DNA from: Runella limosa DSM 17973 | GTDB taxonomy: Bacteria > Bacteroidota > Bacteroidia > Cytophagales > Spirosomataceae | Length of the DNA stretch: 64,000 bases | Direction of reading: 5' to 3' | NCBI RefSeq assembly: GCF_000482465.1 | Contig: NZ_KI519424.1 | Coordinates: 149,886-213,885 of the forward strand | In this document: positions 45,174-52,340 of the stretch, one piece after another | Layout of the letters: every line of letters starts with the position of its first letter | Position numbering within the stretch: position 1 is the stretch's first letter | Translations under genes and position numbers: made by a program | The notes under the pieces: generated by a model | Told to the model about the DNA's origin: nothing | Seen by the model: only the letters and a program-made list of their open reading frames with translations | Databases searched by the model: none

Positions 45174-45361
45174 TATCGTACTTTTTTAGAATAGGTATAA
45201 GCTATAGCCATGACGCCACCTGCGAGTAAACCAGCAATAGCAAAACCTGCTATTAAGTATCCACCCGTCGTTGCAAGCGTTTTTTGTTCTACACCGACAT
45301 TTAACGGAATCCCATCTTTGGTCAGTTTGTCGATGTTGGTAAGGATTTGAGTAATATCCAT
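45173..45361 (-). CDS. Small protein with C-terminal membrane helix (62 aa)
   Basis: The ATG at 45361 (MDITQILTNIDKLTKDG) is preferred to an upstream one. The polar first half is followed by LATTGGYLIAGFAIAGLLAGGVMAIAYTYS and KKVR. Same topology as the neighbours: short ectodomain, one helix, basic tail. Candidate minor coat or membrane protein. Confidence 0.75.
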   Translation of the reverse strand: MDITQILTNIDKLTKDGIPLNVGVEQKTLATTGGYLIAGFAIAGLLAGGVMAIAYTYSKKVR

Positions 45362-45372
45362 GACAGAATTAT

Positions 45373-45849
45373 TTAAGTCGTTGTTTTGCCTGCGCCAATG
45401 GTTCGGAGTCGTGCCAAAATTTTGTCTCTCCACGCTCCTTCGGTGCCCCACCAATCGTTTTCGATTTCGGTGTATAGGTTGTCGTTTTTGAGTGGGACAT
45501 ATCGGTCGTTGTACTGATTATTAAGCAATTTCAGCTCATCGTTAGTAAGTGTAATAAGTCGTTTGACCAATTCTACTTTGTAATAAGTAGAACCTGGCAA
45601 CCACGAAATATCATCGAAATACTTTTTACACTCTGTAATTAGTCGCTCTAATTCTTCACGTGTGATAGTCACAATAAGGTCTTTGTCAGAAGGCAAAGGT
45701 ACTTTATCCATTTTGGCCGTTTGAAGTGCGGATTTTCGCCCAAAGAAATAGACGATGACCAAAAATACTAGGGCCAATACAATGTACTGAAACGGCCTAC
45801 TTTTAAACGCTTGCACGTACCACTGGTTAGTCTTGGAATTTGATAGCAT
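45373..45849 (-). CDS. Membrane-anchored protein of unknown function
   Basis: 159 residues from the ATG at 45849 (MLSNSKTNQWYVQAFKSRPF). One N-terminal helix (YIVLALVFLVIVYFFG), then a helical domain rich in charged residues (LIVTITREELERLITECKKYF, LVKRLITLTNDELKLLNNQYNDRYVPL). No known motif. It differs from its neighbours in having the anchor at the N-terminus. Confidence 0.7.
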   Translation of the reverse strand: MLSNSKTNQWYVQAFKSRPFQYIVLALVFLVIVYFFGRKSALQTAKMDKVPLPSDKDLIVTITREELERLITECKKYFDDISWLPGSTYYKVELVKRLITLTNDELKLLNNQYNDRYVPLKNDNLYTEIENDWWGTEGAWRDKILARLRTIGAGKTTT

Positions 45850-46441
45850 AGCGAACAAGCATTAAGAGTGTGACACATGAAAGAAAGATAATGCCTGGCA
45901 ATAAGAATTGCTTATAGTCCCGTGTTTCTACGAGCGACATTTCTACTGTTGGTGGTATTTCGACCCCTGTATTGGTGGCCTGCGATGTTACTACATTGCT
46001 TCGAGTGAGATAATCGCCGCTAACCCATCCGTAACCACCGCCATTTAGCGAAAGAAACACGAATCCGTTTTCTGTGTACCCATCCGATTTCCCTGCCAAC
46101 GTTCCACCGTTTAATTTTTTTAATACCCCTGCCGTAAGGCTTGGTGCATTGCGAACGTTGACCCCTGTACGTCCGTTTTGGATATAGTACCCGTACGGCG
46201 CTTGCCACTGAACTAATTTATCCGACAAAATCCAGCCGTATTGGTTACCGCTGATAGGATTACGTAGTCGAATTTGTGTCCACTCACCCACCGATTGCGC
46301 GAAACTCCCTACATAGGAAGATGGTTTCAACGTTCCGATAGCTTTGCCATTGGCTGACCCGTACACCTTAAATGCTCCATTCGGCGTATTGGTGCTATCT
46401 GCTTTAGTTTTGAGGATTGCCCCTCCGATGAAAGCTGCCAT
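45827..46441 (-). CDS. SH3b-domain protein with C-terminal membrane anchor
   Basis: 204 residues from the ATG at 46441 (MAAFIGGAILKTKAD). Two SH3-like segments: GAFKVYGSANGKAIGTLKP..EWTQIRL and GVNVRNAPSLTAGVLKKLNGGTLAGKSDG..GYGWVSGDYL, the latter a good bacterial SH3 (SH3b) domain. Then a linker and helix (FLLPGIIFLSCVTLLMLVRYA) with tail IKFQD. SH3b domains usually bind peptidoglycan or peptides. The tail anchor suggests display on a viral membrane or filament. Start overlaps the neighbour closely. Confidence 0.78.
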   Translation of the reverse strand: MAAFIGGAILKTKADSTNTPNGAFKVYGSANGKAIGTLKPSSYVGSFAQSVGEWTQIRLRNPISGNQYGWILSDKLVQWQAPYGYYIQNGRTGVNVRNAPSLTAGVLKKLNGGTLAGKSDGYTENGFVFLSLNGGGYGWVSGDYLTRSNVVTSQATNTGVEIPPTVEMSLVETRDYKQFLLPGIIFLSCVTLLMLVRYAIKFQD

Positions 46442-46442
46442 A

Positions 46443-46967
46443 TTATTTTGAAAGGGTTTTGTACAATACAGCCAAGGCCGTAACACTACCAAGAATCACC
46501 ACTACCCATAGGCCATACTTTAGCCATTTCGGAAATGAACTCTGAGATGTGGGTACTGCCTCTTTTTTTACGACAAATACTCGTTTCCCGTTCATTTCGT
46601 CTCCAGTCGGAATCGCATCAGGATATTCATAAGCAGTGCCTGGTAATTTATTGCCATTTTCGTCGTACACGATGGTATCATTTGTATCTACGTCTTCTGA
46701 GATTATATCAATGTCAGAAAACGGCACATAGACGATATTGACATCATACTCGGCATCTGGAACCATCACGTATTTTGTAAGGATAACTTCAACGTAATTT
46801 ACGAAGTCGCCACCTTGGTCAATTTGTGTTTTTGAAATTGTCCCAACGACTTCGCCTGCTTTAAAATACTTTACAATATTAGCATTGATTGTATCAGGGA
46901 AATCGTAGGCAATGGTTTGTGGTACGTCTGCTTTTACACGCACCTTTTTTCCAACTGTTAGCGCCAT
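46443..46967 (-). CDS. Beta-domain protein with C-terminal membrane anchor
   Basis: 174 residues. N-terminal beta domain of SH3-like spacing (LTVGKKVRVKADVPQTIAYD, GEVVGTISKTQIDQGGDFVNYVEVILT), a variable linker, then KYGLWVVVILGSVTALAVLYK and the tail TLSK. Fits the family of anchored SH3-like ectodomains in this block. Function unknown. Confidence 0.72.
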   Translation of the reverse strand: MALTVGKKVRVKADVPQTIAYDFPDTINANIVKYFKAGEVVGTISKTQIDQGGDFVNYVEVILTKYVMVPDAEYDVNIVYVPFSDIDIISEDVDTNDTIVYDENGNKLPGTAYEYPDAIPTGDEMNGKRVFVVKKEAVPTSQSSFPKWLKYGLWVVVILGSVTALAVLYKTLSK

Positions 46968-46968
46968 T

Positions 46969-47679
46969 TTACAGTTTTTTTAGAAGTTGATAACCACCTA
47001 TTCCGACAACTGCAACACCTAAAACTAACAGCACTGCTTTAGCCCATGTCGGAATGGTAGTAGTTAGTTCGGGTTGTTTTGTGATTTCGGCTTTTCCCAT
47101 TGGTGCCGCTTCAATACTTAGCGCTATGTTTTTTCGTTCAGCTAATGACAATTGTCCATATTTGGTGACCGATGTTACATAACCATTGGGTAATTGAACA
47201 CTCCACACACCGTCATCGTCTTTGAAAATTTTTGTTGGACGATACTTCGTTTCTAATACGGCTGCATCTTGAGCGACTTTTCTTTCAATAACCGCATATT
47301 CGTTTTCTACCCTTGTTTCATTTGTAAAGAAATCGCCCTCTTTAACGTAAGCATTTTTTTCGACTCGTATCCATTCTTCAGCTACTGATGTAATAGCAGC
47401 CGCCGCTATATTTAGCCCAGGTATGAACCACACACCTTTGGGTGTATTTTTTGATAGCTTTTGACGTACCCATGCCCTTGTTTTAACTTCGACCCAAACA
47501 CCTTCACTATTAGAAACAAGTATTCCTGTTGCATTTCCAATTGGGTCATTAGCTTGCCAAGCACGGCTTTGGCCTTTTGTGTCAGTGGCATACGGAATCA
47601 TTTCAGATTTCGTACTTGAATCGGCAAACACTCGTGTACTAGCAGTCTTGGCGAATAAGGGTATATTGGCAGTAACAGA
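46969..47679 (-). CDS. SH3-like protein with C-terminal membrane anchor
   Basis: 236 residues from the ATG at 47679 (MSVTANIPLFAKTAS); a longer frame from 47712 runs into a terminator hairpin, so it is not used. Segments NATGILVSNSEGVWVEVKTRAWVRQKL and TKIFKDDDGVWSVQLPNGYVTSVTKYGQL look like tandem SH3-like folds. C-terminal helix AVLLVLGVAVVGIGGYQLL with KKL. First gene after the terminator at 47699-47743. Confidence 0.75.
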   Translation of the reverse strand, partial: SVTANIPLFAKTASTRVFADSSTKSEMIPYATDTKGQSRAWQANDPIGNATGILVSNSEGVWVEVKTRAWVRQKLSKNTPKGVWFIPGLNIAAAAITSVAEEWIRVEKNAYVKEGDFFTNETRVENEYAVIERKVAQDAAVLETKYRPTKIFKDDDGVWSVQLPNGYVTSVTKYGQLSLAERKNIALSIEAAPMGKAEITKQPELTTTIPTWAKAVLLVLGVAVVGIGGYQLLKKL

Positions 47680-47698
47680 CATGATATTTAGGAGATAA

Positions 47699-47743
47699 AA
47701 AAGCCGCTCCACCCGAACAAAAGCGCGGTTCGGAGCGGCTTTT
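47699..47743. terminator. Bidirectional terminator or attenuator inside the structural region
   Basis: AAAAGCCGCTCC (47699-47710) pairs with GGAGCGGCTTTT (47732-47743) and is flanked by A and T runs. It follows the gene at 47773-48426 and precedes the anchored SH3 genes, all on the minus strand. Confidence 0.88.
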
Positions 47744-47772
47744 AAGAACTATCTAACTAATTGACAAAAAAT

Positions 47773-48426
47773 CTACTTGGTGACCAACTTGTAAATCAGT
47801 ACACCCAACCCCACTACACCCGATACAATCAACACAACTTTAACTACGCTCATTGCCGTGCTAGTTGTGGTGGTAGGCGCATCAGGCGCGGCACTTGCAC
47901 CCAAGAATTGCGAGTTTGCCGACACCAAAGACGATTTTAACAAATCAGTCAATTCCTGTTGCTGTTTCGCGGGGTCGATTGGTTCGTAGTACGGCTTTAC
48001 CTTGCCATTTGCATCCATCGTGAATGGAATCAAAAAGCTGTTTGGTGTTGCAGGAATGGGGCCACCCGTGGTATAGCCAAGCGCTTGCAATTCGGCGGTA
48101 CTGGCCACGTAGTCAAGCCATGCTTGCATGTTGGTGTACGTCTTTGAAACGTCGGGTGCAGCGTTATCCGATGCCGTTGGCGGCGCGGTTTCCGCGTACA
48201 TACGAAGGGACTCACGCCCTACGAGTGTCCAATCTCCCGTTCCCAATTTCCGTTCCACCGCAAATCGGTCGTTACGGCCAATTTTACGGGCACGAAGGGA
48301 AACGACTTGTGTTCCAGTGCCAGAACCTAAGTTAAACCACAACCAAGTACCAAGGCTAGAACCATCTTTTAGTTGTGCATCCGCCACGAAATCACCCGGG
48401 GCGGTGTGGTTAGTTTGAAATGCCAT
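47773..48426 (-). CDS. Candidate major virion protein with C-terminal anchor
   Basis: 217 residues. A beta-rich N-terminal domain (GDFVADAQLKDGSSLGTWLWFNLGSGTGTQVVSLRARKIG; written here as consecutive strands) is followed by a helix-rich middle, an Ala/Thr linker and the helix AMSVVKVVLIVSGVVGLGVLIYKLVTK at the C-terminus. It is the last gene of a small unit that is bounded by terminators on both sides (50217-50247 and 47699-47743). A terminator directly after one gene of a structural operon often marks the most expressed, major coat gene. That is an inference from position; I see no recognised capsid fold. Confidence 0.6.
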   Translation of the reverse strand: MAFQTNHTAPGDFVADAQLKDGSSLGTWLWFNLGSGTGTQVVSLRARKIGRNDRFAVERKLGTGDWTLVGRESLRMYAETAPPTASDNAAPDVSKTYTNMQAWLDYVASTAELQALGYTTGGPIPATPNSFLIPFTMDANGKVKPYYEPIDPAKQQQELTDLLKSSLVSANSQFLGASAAPDAPTTTTSTAMSVVKVVLIVSGVVGLGVLIYKLVTK

Positions 48427-48469
48427 TTTATTTGTAAGCTGTTAATAGGTGAAAAGTTGAAGGGGCAGT

Positions 48470-48619
48470 TTAAGAAAGAAACTTTTTAACCCTTGAAAGG
48501 AATGTTGATGTTGTTCTTTTCTTTTGAGTGGCTGCAATTTGCGCCTGTCTCAAATTGTTGAGAGCCAACGACGCCTTGAGGTTTGTCGTAAGGGCTTCGA
48601 TTTGTTCTTGGGCAGTCAT
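48470..48619 (-). CDS. Small basic helical protein (49 aa)
   Basis: Start at 48619 (MTAQEQIEALTTNLKASLAL); the long upstream frame is not needed. Amphipathic helices, then a basic end (KKRTTSTFLSRVKKFLS). No membrane segment. Possibly a nucleic-acid or membrane-surface binding virion component. Confidence 0.6.
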   Translation of the reverse strand: MTAQEQIEALTTNLKASLALNNLRQAQIAATQKKRTTSTFLSRVKKFLS

Positions 48620-48623
48620 ATTG

Positions 48624-48938
48624 TTAAGAATTGCGTTTAAAAAAGTACACGAGTAAAATAATGATGGATAGAAATGCAACCACCGCCGAAACCATTTGTA
48701 AAACTTTACGTTTTTGTTCTATTTGGGCTTTTTGCACTTCCAAAGCGGCTTCCGTTTGATTTGCCTCCGACACCGCCGCTAAATAGGCGGCATCCGATTG
48801 AATTACGGCCAATTTAGAGGCTTCTTTTGCTTGAGAAAGACCCGTTTGGGATTCATCTTTTAGGCTTTGGTTATTGGCAATACCAGTGTACAACTGAAGG
48901 CCAATGTTGAGCGCGGCAAGGGCTATCGGAATCCACAT
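48624..48938 (-). CDS. Two-helix membrane protein with coiled-coil centre
   Basis: 104 residues: N-terminal hydrophobic helix (IPIALAALNIGLQLYTGIA), a long Ala/Gln/Glu-rich coiled-coil stretch (SQAKEASKLAVIQSDAAYLA, EALEVQKAQIEQKRKVLQ-like), then MVSAVVAFLSIIILLVYFF with KRNS. Both ends may insert, forming a hairpin in the membrane. Unknown family. Confidence 0.7.
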   Translation of the reverse strand: MWIPIALAALNIGLQLYTGIANNQSLKDESQTGLSQAKEASKLAVIQSDAAYLAAVSEANQTEAALEVQKAQIEQKRKVLQMVSAVVAFLSIIILLVYFFKRNS

Positions 48939-48941
48939 AAG

Positions 48942-49283
48942 TTAGTCTCGAATCCAAGTGACCACCGCTACTACTACCCCAATCACGACAATCCCTGCCA
49001 ATCCGTAGCCCAGGTATAACTTTAAATTGTCGGCGTTTACTTGGGCAATTGCCGCGTCTCGACTTGCATTTAATTTGGCTAATTCGGTGTCCAATTCGGC
49101 TTTCGTTTTGGATTGGTCGTTGAGTAGCTTTTGAAGTTCAACTTTGTACGTACCTTCAATTTGCTTCCCTCTATTTTGGACTAATCCAACTCCGATGTCG
49201 CCTACGTCTCCGATGAGATTGCCGCCCGCTGTGGCACTACTCCCAGTGCTAAACAGCGTTGAAAAAAATGAGGTTTGGGCCAT
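48942..49283 (-). CDS. Coiled-coil protein with C-terminal membrane anchor
   Basis: 113 residues from the ATG at 49283 (MAQTSFFSTLFSTGSSATAG). The Gly-rich start is followed by a helix (YKVELQKLLNDQSKTKAELDTELAKLNASRDAAIAQV, listed as heptads) and the anchor YLGYGLAGIVVIGVVVAVVTW with IRD. Ala/Ile/Val-rich anchors with a short charged tail resemble filamentous-phage coat proteins in topology. Unknown family. Confidence 0.72.
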   Translation of the reverse strand: MAQTSFFSTLFSTGSSATAGGNLIGDVGDIGVGLVQNRGKQIEGTYKVELQKLLNDQSKTKAELDTELAKLNASRDAAIAQVNADNLKLYLGYGLAGIVVIGVVVAVVTWIRD

Positions 49284-49284
49284 G

Positions 49285-49620
49285 TTAACGATTTCGGATA
49301 ATATAGACAACGACGCCAGCGGCAACTACCAACGAGACTCCAACGATGATGAAAACATTGCGTTTTTTCTTTTTGGCCTCCGCATCTGCTTTTGCTTTGG
49401 CCTCCGCCTCGGCCTCGGCTGCTTGAATAGCCGCCATGGCAGTTGCTTCATCTTGACGGTTGGTAAGTGGACTTCTCGAACTGTTGATGAGAATTTGAAT
49501 CACAATCAACAATATTTCCTGACCTTTTTGCAATAGCACGTTTTCCAGTTGTGCTTTTGTCGTAGGGTTTAACGAATTTGGGTCAACCCCCTGTTGTTTT
49601 AAGGCTGCTTCCAGTGTCAT
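49285..49620 (-). CDS. Ala/Glu/Lys-rich protein with C-terminal membrane anchor
   Basis: 111 residues: N-terminal LEAALKQQGVDPNSLNPTTKAQ, an internal hydrophobic stretch (ILLIVIQILI), a strongly helical region (AAIQAAEAEAEAKAKADAEA) and the anchor VFIIVGVSLVVAAGVVVYII with RNR. It overlaps the previous start by a few bases. Unknown family; same topology as the neighbours. Confidence 0.72.
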   Translation of the reverse strand: MTLEAALKQQGVDPNSLNPTTKAQLENVLLQKGQEILLIVIQILINSSRSPLTNRQDEATAMAAIQAAEAEAEAKAKADAEAKKKKRNVFIIVGVSLVVAAGVVVYIIRNR

Positions 49621-49966
49621 GTTCGGCTACTTTTTTTAGCTGAACAATCTTCCCATCAGGCTCTTTTTCTTGCGCGGTGCGGACTTTTTCCGCTTCGTTT
49701 TCGTCGCTGATTTCGTCGATTTCTTCGCGGTCGATTTGCGGCTTTTTGATTTCGACGTGCTTTTCTTTTTCGTAAAGCGGCCTTTGCTGTCTCGTTTGGG
49801 TGTCGTTGCCATTGTAGGAAACTTTTTGTTTACGGTTGATAAAATAGGTAACTGCATACAAGGCCCCACCCGCCAGAAGGCAGGCAGCAAAACAAGCCGC
49901 GAACGTGAAAGCAACTTGTGTCCAGTTGACCCGAACAAAACTTGGTTTAGTAACTTGATACTCCAT
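49583..49966 (-). CDS. N-anchored membrane protein, first gene of the structural unit
   Basis: 127 residues: helix near the N-terminus (VAFTFAACFAACLLAGGALYAVTYFI) followed by a highly charged tail (KPQIDREEIDEISDENEAEK). The last 58 codons overlap in another frame with the Lys/Ser-rich ORF at 49636-49812, and its stop lies inside the next gene. The N-terminal third has no alternative reading, so at least that part is coding. Confidence 0.6.
   Translation of the reverse strand: MEYQVTKPSFVRVNWTQVAFTFAACFAACLLAGGALYAVTYFINRKQKVSYNGNDTQTRQQRPLYEKEKHVEIKKPQIDREEIDEISDENEAEKVRTAQEKEPDGKIVQLKKVAEHDTGSSLKTTGG
49636..49812 (-). CDS. Overprinted Lys/Ser-rich basic protein (58 aa)
   Basis: Start at 49812 (MATTPKRDSKGRFTKKKSTS), with A-rich upstream sequence usual for this phylum. 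Composition is mostly Lys, Ser, Arg, Thr and ends APRKKKSLMGRLFS, histone-H1 or protamine-like. It is read entirely inside the 3' half of the anchored-protein gene in a different frame, and stops 16 bases before the next start. DNA condensation in the particle is the obvious suggestion. It is possible that only one of the two frames is used. Confidence 0.6.
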   Translation of the reverse strand: MATTPKRDSKGRFTKKKSTSKSKSRKSTAKKSTKSATKTKRKKSAPRKKKSLMGRLFS

Positions 49967-50267
49967 GTGATTTTGGTGATTTGGTGATTGAATTACATGA
50001 TTGAGTCGTTTTGGTTTGTTTTTTGTGTTGAACCCTTGCGGTGTTTAACTTGCCACTCACAAGGGTCAACACCAAAATCATGAGCTAAAGTAGTGGATGA
50101 AAACGGGGGCAGTTTTTCGATTTCTGCGTTTGGCGGCTTTTGTTGCTTTTTATCCGATTTTCTCCGCGTTTTCCCCGTGTTTTCCCCGAATTTTCGCAAA
50201 GGAGAACGGTAAAAAAAAAGCCCAAATCCAACGGATAAGGGCTTTTTGCTCACGCTATTTTTTAGTA
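49967..50267. promoter_or_regulatory. Gene-free leader of the structural unit
   Basis: 300 bases between the HTH gene and the structural block. It contains the terminator at 50217-50247 and CGCGTTTTCCCCGTGTTTTCCCC-like words near 50166-50190. An open frame (49993-50253) runs through the terminator and has no good start, so I do not call it. A late promoter is expected here, but I find no clear TAnnTTTG element on the minus strand. Confidence 0.5.
50217..50247. terminator. Terminator after the ATPase/HTH unit
   Basis: AAAAAGCCC and GGGCTTTTT pair around AAATCCAACGGATAA, followed by T/A runs on both sides. It ends the minus-strand unit 53221-50268. Confidence 0.85.
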
Positions 50268-50492
50268 TTAAATTTGTTCTTTAAAATCTGCACATCCCCA
50301 GCGTTTTCGCAAATAGTTTACCACTGAGGGCGGTAATACGCGGCGCATCGTAAAGGGATTGTACCCAGCTTTGACCATACCTAAAAGCGTGGTTTGGTCA
50401 ATCCAAGAAACCAACGTATCAGCGGTAATGCCAAACTCCTCCGCGAGTTCGGCCAAACTGCCAGCACGTTCATTTTTTACCTTGCGAGCCAT
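50268..50492 (-). CDS. Small helix-turn-helix protein
   Basis: 74 residues. SLAELAEEFGITADTLVSWIDQ is a classical HTH (MerR/excisionase-like), with a wing-like MRRVLPPSVVNYLRKRWG. The start overlaps the ATPase stop by one base, so it is coupled to it. It could regulate the structural unit directly downstream or take part in packaging. Confidence 0.7.
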   Translation of the reverse strand: MARKVKNERAGSLAELAEEFGITADTLVSWIDQTTLLGMVKAGYNPFTMRRVLPPSVVNYLRKRWGCADFKEQI

Positions 50493-51124
50493 TACCCAAT
50501 TCGATTTTCTTCTTTATAGATGATTCGGTACGCGTATTTGTTACGATTTCGCTGATTTTCTTTCAATACTAGCGCCAATGCTTGCTTCACCGTTGGCCGA
50601 ATGGTATAGGGGATTTTCGGCGGCAAATCGTTTGGGTCATCAATTGTTTCTCTGACCAAATAAATTTCACAGTGTTTCAGGATAAACGGCCCCACGTCGG
50701 AGAAGGAATGCACATTGAAAACGTAATCATTACACGAATTTCGGCTATTCAGAATGAGCCCTTTTACAATAGGGTGAAAGTTTCCTTCAACGTAGGTCGT
50801 AAAATCCTCAAAGAATACCACAGCATTACGGACATACTTGGAAACCATCGTGCAAAACTCCAAGATTTCGGGGAATACCTGTAAACTCTCGTACGGACGG
50901 TACACAAAGTATTTTTTCCCTGGCAATGAGTGTATTTTAGGGAGTTCTTCCAGCGTAATTCGTCTAAAATTGTCAAACGAAGGATGGCAACCAAGATCGA
51001 GTACGACAACTGGTTTGCCTTGTTTCTCGACAAATTCAACCATCATTTGCAACGACGCGGTCGTTTTGCCCGTGCGTTTCATCCCTACGTGAAGGATTGC
51101 CGCCGAATCTCGTAACTCATTCAT
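50492..51124 (-). CDS. Compact P-loop ATPase, packaging or assembly motor candidate
   Basis: 210 residues. Walker A is GMKRTGKT at 14-21, close to the N-terminus; VVVLDLGCHPSF at 39-50; Walker B AVVFFED at 101-107 with acidic Glu106; a following polar motif NSRNSCNDYVFNVHSFSDVG (129-144) may be the sensor strand. There is no nuclease domain, so it is not a terminase, and no membrane segment as in Zot/pI. Size and motif spacing resemble the FtsK/HerA-like packaging ATPases of tailless internal-membrane phages. The assignment to that family is inferred. Confidence 0.7.
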   Translation of the reverse strand: MNELRDSAAILHVGMKRTGKTTASLQMMVEFVEKQGKPVVVLDLGCHPSFDNFRRITLEELPKIHSLPGKKYFVYRPYESLQVFPEILEFCTMVSKYVRNAVVFFEDFTTYVEGNFHPIVKGLILNSRNSCNDYVFNVHSFSDVGPFILKHCEIYLVRETIDDPNDLPPKIPYTIRPTVKQALALVLKENQRNRNKYAYRIIYKEENRIG

Positions 51125-51126
51125 TG

Positions 51127-51789
51127 TTATCGTTGCGCACTACGACGCGTAAACGTTGTTATTAGTCCCGAAAAATTTGTCAATTGTCGAGTAAGCATAA
51201 GTTTGAACATTATTCCCGAAATACTATCGTCGTTAACTTCATTTCTTTGGTTTTTACGCTCCAAATCGGCTTTGATGGCTTTGAACAGCATCTTTGCCTC
51301 CGCATCTTCTAACTCTGTTTCTTCTTCGATGGCTTCTAGCGTTTCGTCAAACTGTTTGCCTTTTAGCCAAATTTCTTTTACAGCGGGGTCAGACTCATAG
51401 ACATTGACTACGCCGTCGGTAGCCAAATTGCTTTTTAACTCCAAATACGCGGCGTATTCGCCTTTTTTTAAGGTCATCGAAACTTTTACACACTCAATCA
51501 GAGCGTTGACCAATAAAATGACGGCACCATAGGTACGGGTTTGTACCTCGGCACGCGCCCGAATTTCATCGGCCGTCAATCGCTCGGGTTCGGGCGTAGC
51601 CGTATTTCCACCAAAAACGCTTGAAAGCAACGAATTGGGTTGTGTCGGTGCAGTTTGTTGCTCCGTTACTTCGGGTTCGGGCGGTGGTGGTGGCTCAGGC
51701 GGAGCAACGGTTCGCGGTGGCGTAGAAAGGAAGCTGGACAGCGGAGAACCCTCAAACGGATTAGTTGGCGCTTGAAACATTGTTGTCAT
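51127..51789 (-). CDS. Pro-rich helical protein of unknown function
   Basis: 220 residues: a low-complexity N-terminus (RTVAPPEPPPPPEPEVTEQQ), then helices (LTADEIRARAEVQTRTYGAV, ILLVNALIECVKVSMTLKKG, TLEAIEEETELEDAEAKMLF). It overlaps the next start by about 28 bases. Its position next to the ATPase gene suggests an accessory packaging or virion role. No known motif. Confidence 0.65.
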   Translation of the reverse strand: MTTMFQAPTNPFEGSPLSSFLSTPPRTVAPPEPPPPPEPEVTEQQTAPTQPNSLLSSVFGGNTATPEPERLTADEIRARAEVQTRTYGAVILLVNALIECVKVSMTLKKGEYAAYLELKSNLATDGVVNVYESDPAVKEIWLKGKQFDETLEAIEEETELEDAEAKMLFKAIKADLERKNQRNEVNDDSISGIMFKLMLTRQLTNFSGLITTFTRRSAQR

Positions 51790-52309
51790 TGATTAACGGT
51801 TGCAAAAACGACTCCAATTCGGGTAAAAGCGTATCAAGAATACGCGACATTTCAGGGTCACGCCGCGAATACGCGACGTAAGTGGGCAACAATGGCCCCA
51901 AGTACTTGAGTCCAACACCAATATCAATTGGCAGTTCACGGCCTTTGGGAAACAACTTTTTGAGCGTTTTTACCGATTTTTGGACGATAATGTAACCCAT
52001 GTGGGTAGTGATTTCTTCGGGTAAATACCGTTCATTTGCCAAAAGCCCGTCAATTACGCTGCTGAGAGTGAAGTTTTTGAAATCAGTTTGGAACTGGTTG
52101 TTTTCATCTATCCATAAGGCACCAATTGAGTGCAAATAGGAAATGACACCATAATTAATCTTTCGGGTGAAATCTGCCCAATCTTGCACCGATTTTTGGA
52201 TATTTTCCCAATAAGCCTCGAACGCTTCGGGCTCGGTCTCAAAATAAGTGCTAACTACACCTACAAACGCGTCGTTTTCGTCCGTTTGAATAATTGCTAG
52301 TTTCTTCAT
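51761..52309 (-). CDS. Conserved-looking protein of unknown function
   Basis: 182 residues from the ATG at 52309 (MKKLAIIQTDENDAFVGVVS); the frame continues upstream to 52381 as a low-complexity stretch that is unlikely to be translated. No membrane segment or motif. It starts 31 bases after the RHH gene stop. Function unknown. Confidence 0.65.
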   Translation of the reverse strand: MKKLAIIQTDENDAFVGVVSTYFETEPEAFEAYWENIQKSVQDWADFTRKINYGVISYLHSIGALWIDENNQFQTDFKNFTLSSVIDGLLANERYLPEEITTHMGYIIVQKSVKTLKKLFPKGRELPIDIGVGLKYLGPLLPTYVAYSRRDPEMSRILDTLLPELESFLQPLINDNNVSSAN

Positions 52310-52340
52310 TTTTGTGTTGTTTTCGCGGTGTTTTCGCGTT

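Noticed and set aside
49993..50253. 86-codon ORF between the HTH gene and the structural block
   Set aside because: Its start region lies in a terminator hairpin and its first half is low-complexity; more likely a leader region.
50492..51124. Reading the ATPase as an inovirus Zot/pI protein and the element as filamentous
   Set aside because: No membrane helix in the ATPase, and a holin, spanin-like genes and several wall hydrolases point to lytic release; kept only as an alternative.
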